Source: CAJQLB01 sp041392065 (GTDB lineage: Bacteria > Bacteroidota > Bacteroidia > Flavobacteriales > Flavobacteriaceae). Taken from it: 64,000 nt of DNA. Below the pieces are notes generated by a model, which was given only the letters and a program-made list of their open reading frames with translations, did no database searches and was not told the DNA's origin. Where the stretch lies: assembly GCA_041392065.1 (NCBI GenBank), contig JAWKMU010000005.1, positions 233,973-297,972 of the forward strand, read 5' to 3'. Positions within the stretch are counted from its first letter, which is position 1. Every line of letters starts with the position of its first letter. Of the stretch, positions 45,113-53,355 are shown piece after piece. Made by a program: the position numbers and the translations under genes.

Positions 45113-45249
45113 CACCACAACGGTCTCGTATAACCGTCAGTTACGGGTTAATATGCGTTAATTTTCGGTTTAGCACAGGCATTAGCAATTCCGAGTGGAT
45201 TCGGACGTAGTCGAATCCGCCGTAATTGCGGTTATACATTGTTGGCAAT
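45113..45249 (-). repeat. attC-like cassette site 7
   Basis: Boxes are CACCACAAC (45113-45121) and GTTGGCAAT (45241-45249). The arms GTATAACCG...GTTACGG and CCGTAATTGCGGTTATAC are shared with sites 5 and 11; the left part of the loop differs. Confidence 0.85.
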
Positions 45250-45255
45250 AGTGTT

Positions 45256-45747
45256 TTATTCCATTTTATTAAATCCATTTAGAGCTATTTGGTGAATCAT
45301 ATATGGCCACATTTCAGTTCCTTTTGCCCCTGGGTGAGTTCCGACATTTGATGTTTTTTCAAATTCTCCGTTTTCTTTAATTTGGATATCTGAATTATAG
45401 TTCAGAGAATATTCAGTTCTATTTTTCATTAATAATAGTACTTTCATATTCTTTTCTTTTTCAGCTTCTGTTTCTCCGCTTGTTCCTAAGCAGAAATAAA
45501 ATTCAATTGTTCCAGCTTCTCCTTTCTCCTCAAATAAATTATCATTTTCCCAAGTGTCCACAATTTCTTGAAATGGCTCAAATTTGATTATAGAATAGTC
45601 AAAATTAATAGAGTCAGTTGGGTGCAATTTAATCGTAAATTTACTACCAATTGGAAACGCAAATCCATTTTCCGGTTCAGTCGGCAATTCTTGTCCGTTA
45701 GCTCCAATTCCTATGATTAAAAATGCAATTAAGATAATTTTTTTCAT
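45256..45747 (-). CDS. Cassette 7: small exported protein of unknown function
   Basis: The product has 163 residues with a signal peptide (KKIILIAFLIIGIGANGQ). The mature part is acidic with strand-like segments. No family recognised. Cassette ends are GTTGGCAAT (45241) and ATTGCCAAC (45768), with 6 and 20 bases of spacer. Confidence 0.65.
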   Translation of the reverse strand: MKKIILIAFLIIGIGANGQELPTEPENGFAFPIGSKFTIKLHPTDSINFDYSIIKFEPFQEIVDTWENDNLFEEKGEAGTIEFYFCLGTSGETEAEKEKNMKVLLLMKNRTEYSLNYNSDIQIKENGEFEKTSNVGTHPGAKGTEMWPYMIHQIALNGFNKME

Positions 45748-45767
45748 TTGTGATGTTGTTTTACATT

Positions 45768-45907
45768 ATTGCCAACGGTTTGGCTATGATTTCGGCGTGG
45801 ATAAATCCGCGAGGATTTGTCCGCAGAGAAATCAGCTTGGTTAAAAGTAAGAAAAGTTTGTTGGATTAACCATCAAACCACGCTGAATTATAGCCGGTGT
45901 TGGCAAC
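45768..45907 (-). repeat. attC-like cassette site 8
   Basis: Boxes are ATTGCCAAC (45768-45776) and GTTGGCAAC (45899-45907). Arms GGCTATGATTTCGGCGTGG (45782-45800) and CCACGCTGAATTATAGCC (45878-45895) pair with few mismatches. Confidence 0.85.
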
Positions 45908-45917
45908 TGGCTTTTAT

Positions 45918-46418
45918 TCAACTCGATGCCCATAACATTGAGATTAAATCATTAAATAATTCCTTTGGCGCCATATCCAATCCGCTATTTTTTTGGGTCA
46001 GATTTTTTGTCTTTATCTCCTTTCCAGATTTTAATAAATCAAAAGCTGATTCATTATTTATTTCATAAACCTTAAAGTCGGGATTAGTTTTTATTAGGTT
46101 TCCAGTAAATTCTATATCCGATTTTTTGGTAATTTTTTCAGTTTCAATTCGTGAATTTATTGTCAATTCAACTATTTGTGTTTTATCCAATTCAATGGTC
46201 TGTTTTTTATTTTGTCGTAATATTGACAGAATAAGTGAGAGTAATATAAATCCACCAGAAGCAAATAATGAAATCAGATAAACATTCTTCATTAACGCGT
46301 TTTTAGGAAACCAAAATGAAATAAAAAATACGAGCATAAAAAAAGTGAAAATCAACAAGGAGATGTTCAAATTTCGGTTCGCTTTTTTCAATTCAGATGT
46401 TATAATATTTATCCTCAT
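45918..46418 (-). CDS. Cassette 8: two-helix membrane protein of unknown function
   Basis: The product has 166 residues. Two transmembrane helices (about 18-37 and 47-67) are followed by a soluble C-terminal domain of about 95 residues, probably cytoplasmic. No family recognised. Cassette ends are GTTGGCAAC (45899) and GTTGCCAAC (46436). Confidence 0.6.
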   Translation of the reverse strand: MRINIITSELKKANRNLNISLLIFTFFMLVFFISFWFPKNALMKNVYLISLFASGGFILLSLILSILRQNKKQTIELDKTQIVELTINSRIETEKITKKSDIEFTGNLIKTNPDFKVYEINNESAFDLLKSGKEIKTKNLTQKNSGLDMAPKELFNDLISMLWASS

Positions 46419-46435
46419 TCAGTTTTTTTCAGCTT

Positions 46436-46570
46436 GTTGCCAACGGTCAAGTATAAGCGTAGTGCGGGATTAGAAGCACTTCACTTTCGGCCTAACCTTA
46501 TGTTTGTTAATATTCAATTCGCTTCAATTTAGCACTTTCGCCCGCATTACGCTTATACAATGTTGTAAGC
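46436..46570 (-). repeat. attC-like cassette site 9
   Basis: Boxes are GTTGCCAAC (46436-46444) and GTTGTAAGC (46562-46570). Arms GTATAAGCGTAGTGCGGG (46451-46468) and CCCGCATTACGCTTATAC (46541-46558) pair almost perfectly. The core TATACAATGTTGT matches the bridge RNA guide of the IS110 element. Confidence 0.87.
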
Positions 46571-46589
46571 CGTTTTTCTTTCATAATTA

Positions 46590-47717
46590 TCAGAAATATA
46601 GTTCCTTGTTCATACTTGTTTTGATTCCCAAATGATTTGGAAACATAGGGAATATTTGCTCTAAAGATTCCTTACTATAAACGAAAATTTCATCAATGTA
46701 ATGAGTTTGAATTTTGTCTTTTGTCAAAACTTCCGCACATATCGTTCGTTTCTGTTCGTTTTTGATTTGAAATTCATAATGATTCCAAGAACCTTTATTG
46801 ATTAATGTCCAATTTAAGTTATTGAAATCACTCAAATCATTATAAAATTTAGTTGTTCTAACTGCTGCATTGCCGTCAGAAAAGGAAACATTGTTTTCTA
46901 ATAAAATATGAGGGTTTATTTTCAGTATTATAAGATTGTCCTTATTAGTGTTCTTACACCAATAATAAAATGTTGGATTTTTTACTGTAAAGAATAATGG
47001 GGCAAAATCGTGAATGTTCCCACCTAAACTTTGTTCTATTCTATTTCTGCGAGCGTTAACTTGTTGATTGGAAATATCTGTGTTCACAAAACCATTTTTG
47101 TGGGCTAAATTATGAGATAATATGCCTAGGTTTAGAATGCTCGGTAAATTGTCCGAATGAGTAATATAAAACAGTCCACCAAAAGGGATTTTGGTTAGTA
47201 ATTCTGGTTTAAGTTTTGCTCTTTTTGATAAAATTTCTCTTTGGTCAACTGTGTCAATAAATACTGCAATTTCCCTTTTTATTTTATCAAATACTTGTTC
47301 ATAGGTCTCTATTTGTCTGCTATTTTTTGAAATAAAATAGTTGTCAATTTTTGAAAAAAGGTGCTTGTAAAACTTTATAAATCTAGATAAAACCTTATTG
47401 TAAAGATTGTCAAGCCAATTTATTTCTTCACTTTCTAATTTTAGTGTTAAATGGAAGTATGAATTTCCTGTTGAATGTGGCCCTGGATTTGAAAGGTAGA
47501 GAGGTTTGTATATTTGACTTATTTTACAAACGATATGTTTTTTGATTACTTCTTGACTGAAAATAATATTGTAGAAATTTTCTAAATCAGTTAGTTTTTT
47601 AAAGTTGTTGTCTTGACTAATAGAAGTCAAAAAGTTTTTGATAACAGCCATTTCGTCCTGCAATAGTTTGAGGATTTTTATGTACTCGTTGTCATTATAG
47701 CTGTCAATGTACGTCAT
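46590..47717 (-). CDS. Cassette 9: DarT-like ADP-ribosyltransferase toxin (DUF4433)
   Basis: The product has 375 residues, longer than usual DarT because of about 170 extra N-terminal residues. The DarT domain begins at GLFYITHSDNLPSILNLGIL near 178-197. FAPLFFTVKNPTFYYW and FSDGNAAVRTTKF follow. The catalytic-type Glu lies in ICAEVLTKDKI near 327. DarT attaches ADP-ribose to DNA bases and stops growth. It is the last gene of a three-gene operon whose first gene encodes a macro domain, the antitoxin expected for DarT. Confidence 0.85.
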   Translation of the reverse strand: MTYIDSYNDNEYIKILKLLQDEMAVIKNFLTSISQDNNFKKLTDLENFYNIIFSQEVIKKHIVCKISQIYKPLYLSNPGPHSTGNSYFHLTLKLESEEINWLDNLYNKVLSRFIKFYKHLFSKIDNYFISKNSRQIETYEQVFDKIKREIAVFIDTVDQREILSKRAKLKPELLTKIPFGGLFYITHSDNLPSILNLGILSHNLAHKNGFVNTDISNQQVNARRNRIEQSLGGNIHDFAPLFFTVKNPTFYYWCKNTNKDNLIILKINPHILLENNVSFSDGNAAVRTTKFYNDLSDFNNLNWTLINKGSWNHYEFQIKNEQKRTICAEVLTKDKIQTHYIDEIFVYSKESLEQIFPMFPNHLGIKTSMNKELYF

Positions 47718-47721
47718 TTGG

Positions 47722-48417
47722 TTATTCGAAGTAAATAATTTTAAGTCCTCTATTTGGCATTTCTAATACAAATTGCTCAACTTCATCAAAGTCATCAAAT
47801 GTAATTGTGAATAGATAATCTGGGTCATAGCCTTTATATTTTACGCTATTACCATTGCTTTCTAATTTATAACTTTTTTTAGGCGAAAGAGAAGGAGCAA
47901 TGCCGACAACTAATTCTTCTTTATTGTCTACAAAATTCAAATTTATCGTTCTCTCAACTTTGCTTTCTGAGACAAACGAGTCGTTTTCATAACGTTTATG
48001 CTTGGTAGAGTAAAAAATTGTTGGTTCAGTTTCTACTTCGTCAATCTGAATTCCGTGATTTTTCTGAAAATAATCTCTCAAAAAATCCCACATTCCATCC
48101 CAAGCTACATTTTGTTGAATTCCCATAGTGGCAACCATAGCTTCTTTAGCCGTATAGTGTTCAGGAAATAATTCCATAGCTCCATCTGTAAACGCCTTTG
48201 CAATTGGTACAAAATCTTGAGTTGCATTTAAAGCACCCATAAACATTGCCTCAATTGTGTTACCCTCTCGCATTTTGTCTTTTTGATTTTTGAGAATATA
48301 TAGGCAAGCATTATTGATAACTTCGGCTTCAAGGTCATTTGAGGTCACTGAACCTCTTCTTTGGTGTAGATTTGAAATTGATTGTCCTAAAATCTGTTTT
48401 GCGTTGTCTTTTGTCAT
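47722..48417 (-). CDS. Cassette 9: middle gene of the DarTG-type operon, unknown function
   Basis: The product has 231 residues from the ATG at 48417, which overlaps the TGA of the macro-domain gene (TGATG). It ends 4 bases before the DarT-like start. An N-terminal helical part (to about 120) is followed by a strand-rich acidic part with DDFDEVEQFVLEMP near the end. I do not recognise a family. Its position between toxin and antitoxin suggests a third partner, for example the DNA-mimic part that is fused to DarG elsewhere. This is inference. Confidence 0.6.
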   Translation of the reverse strand: MTKDNAKQILGQSISNLHQRRGSVTSNDLEAEVINNACLYILKNQKDKMREGNTIEAMFMGALNATQDFVPIAKAFTDGAMELFPEHYTAKEAMVATMGIQQNVAWDGMWDFLRDYFQKNHGIQIDEVETEPTIFYSTKHKRYENDSFVSESKVERTINLNFVDNKEELVVGIAPSLSPKKSYKLESNGNSVKYKGYDPDYLFTITFDDFDEVEQFVLEMPNRGLKIIYFE

Positions 48418-49121
48418 CAGAATAAGTTTGTTTGAATATTTTTTATATCTGGCCGCATTGCGTAAATGAAACATTTTGAAATTGTAGTTTCTCCAATTCC
48501 TTTAAAAGAAGAAAGTTGACCCATATTTTTCAAATCTTCATTTTCTAAAATTTCTTTGATTTTTTTAATCTGATTGCTCTTAAGCTCAGTTAATCGTTTT
48601 AGACTATCTAAACTTGAAGATAAAAATGCAGTTTTGAAAATGTCGAACAAGTCATCCGAAGCATCTTCCTTGTAAATATAAATTTCAATTGGGATTTCTA
48701 TCTCTTTCAGGTGTTTTTGTAAAAGTTCGAGTGATTCATCTTTGGAAAGTCCACCATTTTGAGCACCTAATAAAGGAAAGGCAATTGATTTAATTTTCTT
48801 TTGCTGGTAAGATTCTTTGAATTTCAGAAGTCCTTTTTCGAGATAAATTGGTTTGGTTGGGTATTTCCAATGATTTTTTGTCGGAAAGTTTAAAATCCAT
48901 TTATTATTGGATTGATAAAGGTAAAGTTTGCCAATATCAAGTAACTTTTTGTCGCACATTTCCTTGTAACGCTCAAACATTTCGGGATAACGGTATCTAC
49001 ATTCGAGTGCAATTCCTGCTCCCATAATTCCGAAGCAATTCACAGTATTGACTATAGTCTGACATTCGGTTGTAAATATGTTTCCTTCAATTATTTTCAA
49101 TGTGTTATATGGTTTTTTCAA
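48417..49121 (-). CDS. Cassette 9: DarG-like macro-domain antitoxin
   Basis: The product has about 234 residues. The macro domain (about 8-155) shows KIIEGNIFTTECQTIVNTVN and CFGIMGAGIALECRYRYP, then FPLLGAQNGGLSKDE. These are ADP-ribose binding loops of DarG, which removes the DNA mark made by DarT. A short helical tail with FKGIGETTISK resembles a helix-hairpin-helix. I take a TTG start at 49121, since longer starts would cross the cassette box at 49125-49133. Cassette ends are GTTGTAAGC (46562) and GCTTACAAC. Confidence 0.82.
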   Translation of the reverse strand: MKKPYNTLKIIEGNIFTTECQTIVNTVNCFGIMGAGIALECRYRYPEMFERYKEMCDKKLLDIGKLYLYQSNNKWILNFPTKNHWKYPTKPIYLEKGLLKFKESYQQKKIKSIAFPLLGAQNGGLSKDESLELLQKHLKEIEIPIEIYIYKEDASDDLFDIFKTAFLSSSLDSLKRLTELKSNQIKKIKEILENEDLKNMGQLSSFKGIGETTISKCFIYAMRPDIKNIQTNLF

Positions 49122-49124
49122 ATG

Positions 49125-49259
49125 GCTTACAACGGTCAAGTATAAGAGCAGTAGCGGATTTAACGCACTAACTTTTCGGATAGCAAGATACTTAATTAAA
49201 TGCAAAAACGGTTCGAGTTTACACCTAAACCGCTATTGCTCTTATACAATGTTGTAAGC
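49125..49259 (-). repeat. attC-like cassette site 10
   Basis: Boxes are GCTTACAAC (49125-49133) and GTTGTAAGC (49251-49259). Arms GTATAAGAGCAGTAGCGG (49140-49157) and CCGCTATTGCTCTTATAC pair almost perfectly. Here both neighbours share the same box by chance or common origin. Confidence 0.87.
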
Positions 49260-49275
49260 TGGCCTTTATTTTTTT

Positions 49276-49878
49276 TCACGTAATTATTTCGTGTTCAGGG
49301 CAGTCCACTCGGATTTCAGATTCGGCAAGTTTTGTTTTCAGCAAATTGCAGTAGTGTATTCCGTTTTTGGCACTGTAAAAAGAACAAGTAAAACACATTC
49401 GTTGAATGGTAATGATTCCTGCCTTGTTAAGGTCATAAATCATTTGAAGAAGTCCATTGAGTATCACAGTTTTTTGTTCTTCCGACAATTTCCCAATAGG
49501 TTTTTCTATGGAAGATGCGAAAAATGACGCTTTTTCTGCAATTTGTTTTCCTATTGTAGTGAGTGAAAGTGTGTAACTTCTTGTGTCAATAGGGTCGGTT
49601 TCTTTGATAACTAAATCTTTGGCAAGTAAAACCCTAACGCTATCGCTAATTGTGGCTTTGGTCATATTGAACTCGTCTGCCAAATAACCTACTTTGCATT
49701 TTTCCGAGGCGTGAAAGTGAATGAAAATTAAAATTTGAATTTGTATCGGGCTTAAAGAGTTTTCCTTACTTTCATTCCATAGCAACACTCTGAACGCTTC
49801 CGATATTCGTTCTAAAGCCACTACTATTTTACTCTCTGTATTTTTGTTTTGTCGGTTTATGTCAAAAGAAGATTTCAT
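49276..49878 (-). CDS. Cassette 10: MarR-family regulator with Cys-rich C-terminus
   Basis: The product has 200 residues. The winged-helix MarR domain covers about 35-145 (LADEFNMTKATISDSVRVLL is the recognition helix region). A C-terminal extension holds four Cys: RMCFTCSFYSAKN, HYCNLL and DCPEHE, which may bind a metal or sense thiol stress. The ATG directly follows the TAG of the DUF2024 gene. Three palindromes TTAGGAnTCCTAA in the same cassette are its likely operators. Confidence 0.85.
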   Translation of the reverse strand: MKSSFDINRQNKNTESKIVVALERISEAFRVLLWNESKENSLSPIQIQILIFIHFHASEKCKVGYLADEFNMTKATISDSVRVLLAKDLVIKETDPIDTRSYTLSLTTIGKQIAEKASFFASSIEKPIGKLSEEQKTVILNGLLQMIYDLNKAGIITIQRMCFTCSFYSAKNGIHYCNLLKTKLAESEIRVDCPEHEIIT

Positions 49879-50142
49879 CTAATTACAGTTTTCCATTTCA
49901 TAAATAAAATATCCTTGCTGATTGATGGATTTTTCCCAATCAGGTTTTACCGTTTCTATGTGGCAAAAGATACATTCATTAGTTGTCAAAGACTGGCCTG
50001 TTTGTCCTTTTGTGGCGAGATATGTTTTACCATAACTGTAAACAGTTTCTTTGTTTATTATTTCTTCAGGAACAATGATGTCAAAGTGCATTATAGTTCC
50101 GTCCTTTTTGGTTACATAAGTGTCCCAAACTGCTACTTTCAT
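49879..50142 (-). CDS. Cassette 10: DUF2024 family protein
   Basis: The product has 87 residues. The start MKVAVWDTYVTKKDGTIMHF and the IVPEEI segment fit DUF2024, a small conserved family of unknown function. A CxxC-H motif NECIFCHIET near 56-65 may bind metal. Its stop touches the marR start. A palindromic operator lies 37 bases upstream. Confidence 0.8.
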   Translation of the reverse strand: MKVAVWDTYVTKKDGTIMHFDIIVPEEIINKETVYSYGKTYLATKGQTGQSLTTNECIFCHIETVKPDWEKSINQQGYFIYEMENCN

Positions 50143-50170
50143 ATTTTTGTTTATTTAATTTGAAAAGCCC

Positions 50171-50197
50171 TGCAAAGATAGGAATCCTAACTTTGCA
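50171..50197 (-). promoter_or_regulatory. MarR-type operator A (27-base palindrome)
   Basis: The core TAGGAATCCTA (50179-50189) lies within TGCAAAG...CTTTGCA, a 27-base palindrome with one mismatch. It stands between the stop of the 50211 gene and the DUF2024 start. It could also fold as a terminator for the upstream gene. Confidence 0.7.
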
Positions 50198-50210
50198 GAG
50201 CAAAAAAATA

Positions 50211-50948
50211 TTACTTTACTTTATAGGGTAGCGACAAATCGCCACTTGCTACTGAATACACTTTGTAAACGCCAAGCATTGGTTTGTCTCCGCCACCGTG
50301 TCCACCTTCTCCGCCTGTATTTACTTGCATATAAGCTGCAACTCCGTCATAGGAAAAATCCGTTTTGTTGTTCATTCGATAATCGGGAACAACTACTCTT
50401 ATTGTATTTCCTTTTGTGATGACCTGAAAACCTGGCGAATCCATATACATTGGCATTCCGGGATTGGTTGGAGGTAAAATCACACTCGTGTCTTTTGGGT
50501 CGAATTGTTTTACTGCCAAACCACCTTCCACACGTTTGTCTTCGGTTAAAATTACCCAATGCGGATGCCAAATAATACCGTCATTGGCAAAATTTCTGTC
50601 TGTGTTTTCATCCCAAAGTGGCGTGTCGTCAAAATCGGGATGCGAAGTTAAAGCAAGTGCCACTATGCCTTCGGTTTCGCCAAAACCAACGTCAGTCGAT
50701 TTCAGCGTGGTAGGAAATACATAACCCAATACGGGTGCTCCATTTAGTTGTCCTGCTGGTGTTGGCGTTGTTTTTCCAGCTGTTCCTTTTACGGTAATTT
50801 CCCAAATGGTAGCCGCAATGTCAACCGAGTGTTTTACGCTCACACTTTTAATTTGAAAATCGTCATTGTTGTAGTTTCCACATTTTTCGCAAGCATAGCT
50901 TTGAACTGCGAAAAGTGAAAGTCCGAGAAGAAGAAATAATTGTTTCAT
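50211..50948 (-). CDS. Cassette 10: exported protein of unknown function with CxxC start
   Basis: The product has 245 residues with a signal peptide ending QSYAC. The mature protein starts CEKCGNYNN, a CxxC pair. It is Pro/Gly rich with HPHW and a His-Gly patch (GGEGGHGGGDKP) that could bind metal. No family recognised. It has its own copy of the MarR-type operator upstream. Confidence 0.65.
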   Translation of the reverse strand: MKQLFLLLGLSLFAVQSYACEKCGNYNNDDFQIKSVSVKHSVDIAATIWEITVKGTAGKTTPTPAGQLNGAPVLGYVFPTTLKSTDVGFGETEGIVALALTSHPDFDDTPLWDENTDRNFANDGIIWHPHWVILTEDKRVEGGLAVKQFDPKDTSVILPPTNPGMPMYMDSPGFQVITKGNTIRVVVPDYRMNNKTDFSYDGVAAYMQVNTGGEGGHGGGDKPMLGVYKVYSVASGDLSLPYKVK

Positions 50949-50997
50949 TTTTTTGAATTTTAATGGTTAAAAATTAAGTTAGAAGCCCTAATATAAA

Positions 50998-51010
50998 TTA
51001 GGACTCCTAA
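50998..51010 (-). promoter_or_regulatory. MarR-type operator B
   Basis: TTAGGACTCCTAA is a perfect palindrome around a central C, about 50 bases before the start of the gene ending at 50948. A weaker copy TTAGAAGCCCTAA lies at 50979-50991. Confidence 0.7.
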
Positions 51011-51029
51011 CATTTAGAGAGAAATTTTT

Positions 51030-51263
51030 TTAGCCTTTTACGTCAGCCATAGACGCACCAAAATTGATATGTAATACATTTCCGTTTGGTGTTAACAAAG
51101 CTGGAACAGATTTTACACCTGCTTTTTCCGCTTCTGTAATTCGGTTACGGTCTTCGCCAATGTGAACGAGTTCTACATTGTCAGCACCAATTAGATTAAC
51201 GATGTCGTGCTCTGCACTCACGCATACTGGACATCCTGCGTGATAGAAAATTGATTTTGCCAT
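51030..51263 (-). CDS. Cassette 10: glutaredoxin/thioredoxin-like small protein
   Basis: The product has 77 residues. The redox site YHAGCPVCVSAEHD is at residues 7-20 (CxxC) and the cis-Pro segment KSVPALLTPNG is near 50-60. It is shorter than thioredoxin and near glutaredoxin/NrdH size. It is the first gene of the cassette and has the third operator upstream. Cassette ends are GTTGTAAGC (49251) and GCTTACAAC (51465). Confidence 0.8.
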   Translation of the reverse strand: MAKSIFYHAGCPVCVSAEHDIVNLIGADNVELVHIGEDRNRITEAEKAGVKSVPALLTPNGNVLHINFGASMADVKG

Positions 51264-51309
51264 TTGATTAATGTTTAAAATTTTGTTTTGGCATTATTGC
51301 CGATACAAA

Positions 51310-51332
51310 TATAGTAAGGATTCCTAACTATA
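51310..51332 (-). promoter_or_regulatory. MarR-type operator C (23-base palindrome)
   Basis: TAAGGATTCCTAA (51315-51327) sits in TATAG...CTATA, a 23-base palindrome with one mismatch. It lies about 50 bases before the glutaredoxin-like start and covers the likely promoter of the cassette. Confidence 0.72.
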
Positions 51333-51464
51333 CAAATTATTTTGAGAATTTATTTCTGAATATGTACCAAGTTGTTGGTAATCAGTCAAAAAAAATTTTG
51401 AAAGAAGAAATTAATTTGATTGTCGTTCGGGATTTTAATTGTTGTACGGTCCTTCTTTAGGCTT

Positions 51465-51601
51465 GCTTACAACGGTCTCGTATAACCGTCAGTTACGGAT
51501 TTAAAGTTAATGATTTTCGGTTAAGAACTGGCGTTAGCAATTCCGAGTGGATTCGGACGTAGTCGAATCCGCCGTAATTGCGGTTATACATTGTTGTAGC
51601 C
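51465..51601 (-). repeat. attC-like cassette site 11
   Basis: Boxes are GCTTACAAC (51465-51473) and GTTGTAGCC (51593-51601). The 119 bases between them differ from site 5 (7.9 kb away) at two positions only. Confidence 0.87.
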
Positions 51602-51614
51602 AGTTATTTTATTT

Positions 51615-52181
51615 TCAGGAAATCCAAGTCAGACGTTCAATTAAATAACAGAAAGAAAAAATTATTAATAAAGTCATTATTGTAATTCCAATTGTCAAAA
51701 TTCTTTTTTTTAGTAATACCTCTGATTTCGGTGGAAAACTTATTAGTTCTTGGTATATATTTATTATTTTTTCTTTATTGAATAGCATTATCATTATTAA
51801 CATCATCAAAATGATGATTGAAATTGCTAATGCAGAATAGACACCAAGAAATATAAGGTCAAACATTATAATATTCACCATTATTGGTGTCAGTATCATT
51901 ACACCTATCAGTTTTGTTTTATTCCATAAGAGAAACCAAGCACCAATTAATTGTGTAATTCCGATAAATAGCACATACCAAAAGGAATATCCCATAAAAG
52001 TCCAAGCTATTGTGAAACTATCGACTTCTCTCAAAGTCATATCTGCAACTTCAGGCGGTAATTCTCCATTCATATAAAATTGTCCACCAAACAATTTTCT
52101 AATAGCATAAATGTTGAGAATTATAAAAACACACTGTCGAAAAACCAATTCAAATGATATTTTCAGATTCGTTATGTTCAT
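51615..52181 (-). CDS. Cassette 11: polytopic membrane protein, DoxX-like
   Basis: The product has 188 residues with about five hydrophobic helices. The segment ITQLIGAWFLLWNKTKLIGV followed by MILTPIMVNIIMFD resembles DoxX-type small membrane proteins. The resemblance is loose. Cassette ends are GTTGTAGCC (51593) and GGCTACAAC (52203). Confidence 0.6.
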   Translation of the reverse strand: MNITNLKISFELVFRQCVFIILNIYAIRKLFGGQFYMNGELPPEVADMTLREVDSFTIAWTFMGYSFWYVLFIGITQLIGAWFLLWNKTKLIGVMILTPIMVNIIMFDLIFLGVYSALAISIIILMMLIMIMLFNKEKIINIYQELISFPPKSEVLLKKRILTIGITIMTLLIIFSFCYLIERLTWIS

Positions 52182-52202
52182 TAATTTTGGTTTTCTTTAA
52201 TT

Positions 52203-52339
52203 GGCTACAACGGTCTCGTATAAGAATAGTAGCGGATTTTTAAGCACTTAATTTTCGGTTTATTACTGTCGTTTGATTTATATATTTCACTTCAGTTTTA
52301 GCGATTAAACCGCTATTATTTTTATACAATGTTGTACGC
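52203..52339 (-). repeat. attC-like cassette site 12
   Basis: Boxes are GGCTACAAC (52203-52211) and GTTGTACGC (52331-52339). Arms GTATAAGAATAGTAGCGG (52218-52235) and CCGCTATTATTTTTATAC pair well. The core TATACAATGTTGT matches the IS110 guide. Confidence 0.87.
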
Positions 52340-52367
52340 TGGCTTTTTTCTTTCAGATTGTCATTCA

Positions 52368-52454
52368 GCGTTGGTAAAAGGCATACTCTTTTGCAATTTT
52401 TGGCTTGTGTGTTGGCTTAAGCGAATTGCAAATGTGTATGACTTTATGCGTTGG
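52368..52454. repeat. TCT/TGT hairpin repeat, copy 1
   Basis: CATAC-TCT-TTTGCAATT (52382-52398) and AATTGCAAA-TGT-GTATG (52424-52440) pair except for the central TCT/TGT bulge. GCGTTGG flanks it on both sides (52368 and 52448). It overlaps the last codons of the receiver-HEPN gene. Confidence 0.7.
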
Positions 52455-53355
52455 AATCCAATTTGCTTTCAAGACCAGATATATTGTTTACGTGTTTTAT
52501 AATATTTTTTCTGATTTCTCTACAAAGATTTTCGTCAAAATAAACTTCTTCACCTTTTACTTTAAAGTACTCTTTCCCATCCTCATTTTTCATTAATTCT
52601 GCGTGAGCAAATTGGTTGCGGATTAGGATTATTTCTTTCGAATAATCTTCCGAAAAATTTTCTTCTTTAAGAATCTTTAAAATTTCCCCTAAAGCGAATA
52701 TTTTTTGAGAAGAATTGAATAAAACATTATCTCTAAATATATCCTTCGATTTTCTTGCTTTAGCCTTGTTGTACTTTTCTTCAGCATTGGCAAAAATATT
52801 ATCAAATATATTTTCAACAACTGGCTTGATTTCGTCTGAAAGTTTAGGGTTTTTTAATTGTGCTTTCACAATATTGTCCATTTTTAAATCTAGTGAACTA
52901 GTTTCTTGCATTATCATACCGCGCATTGTAACTATATTTTGAAACTTAGAAATAGTAAGATTAATCAAGTCCATAATAGATGCTCCAAGTTCTCTGTAAG
53001 CACTAGCCTCATCCATCTGATGAAATGTAATTCTGCTACTATTGACTAGGTTTGTTGCAGTAAGTTCACTATTTGCAGAATAGAAAAATATTTCAGTCAT
53101 AATATGTTTAACATCACGTACAAAGTCAATAACCTGTGAACCGTGACTTTCATTTAAATTCAAGTCAGTTATTATTAGGTCAAATGTCTCACTTGCTTCA
53201 TACTTTTCTTTGAATTCATCAAAGTCTTCGGCTGTTTCAATTTGAACATTGAAAAATTCATTTACTAAATGTTCATTTATAGTTTGTCTGAGAGCAAGGA
53301 AAGGTTTAGTATCTATTTTATCCTCTACCCATATAATTTTGTAATCTAACTTCAT
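52444..53355 (-). CDS. Cassette 12: response-regulator receiver fused to a HEPN-like domain
   Basis: The product has 303 residues. The N-terminal receiver has acidic IIWVEDK (7-13), phospho-acceptor LIITDLNLNESHG with Asp64, and FFYSAN near 93. The C-terminal helical domain carries LIRNQFAHAELM near 262-273, the RNxxxH signature of HEPN nucleases. I infer an RNase-type effector switched by phosphorylation. It overlaps the kinase-like gene upstream by 4 bases, so the two are translationally coupled. Confidence 0.75.
   Translation of the reverse strand: MKLDYKIIWVEDKIDTKPFLALRQTINEHLVNEFFNVQIETAEDFDEFKEKYEASETFDLIITDLNLNESHGSQVIDFVRDVKHIMTEIFFYSANSELTATNLVNSSRITFHQMDEASAYRELGASIMDLINLTISKFQNIVTMRGMIMQETSSLDLKMDNIVKAQLKNPKLSDEIKPVVENIFDNIFANAEEKYNKAKARKSKDIFRDNVLFNSSQKIFALGEILKILKEENFSEDYSKEIILIRNQFAHAELMKNEDGKEYFKVKGEEVYFDENLCREIRKNIIKHVNNISGLESKLDSNA

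Noticed and set aside
49122..49205. Longer N-terminus for the macro-domain antitoxin
   Set aside because: The extra codons run through the cassette box and into the neighbouring site, so they would change with each cassette move.
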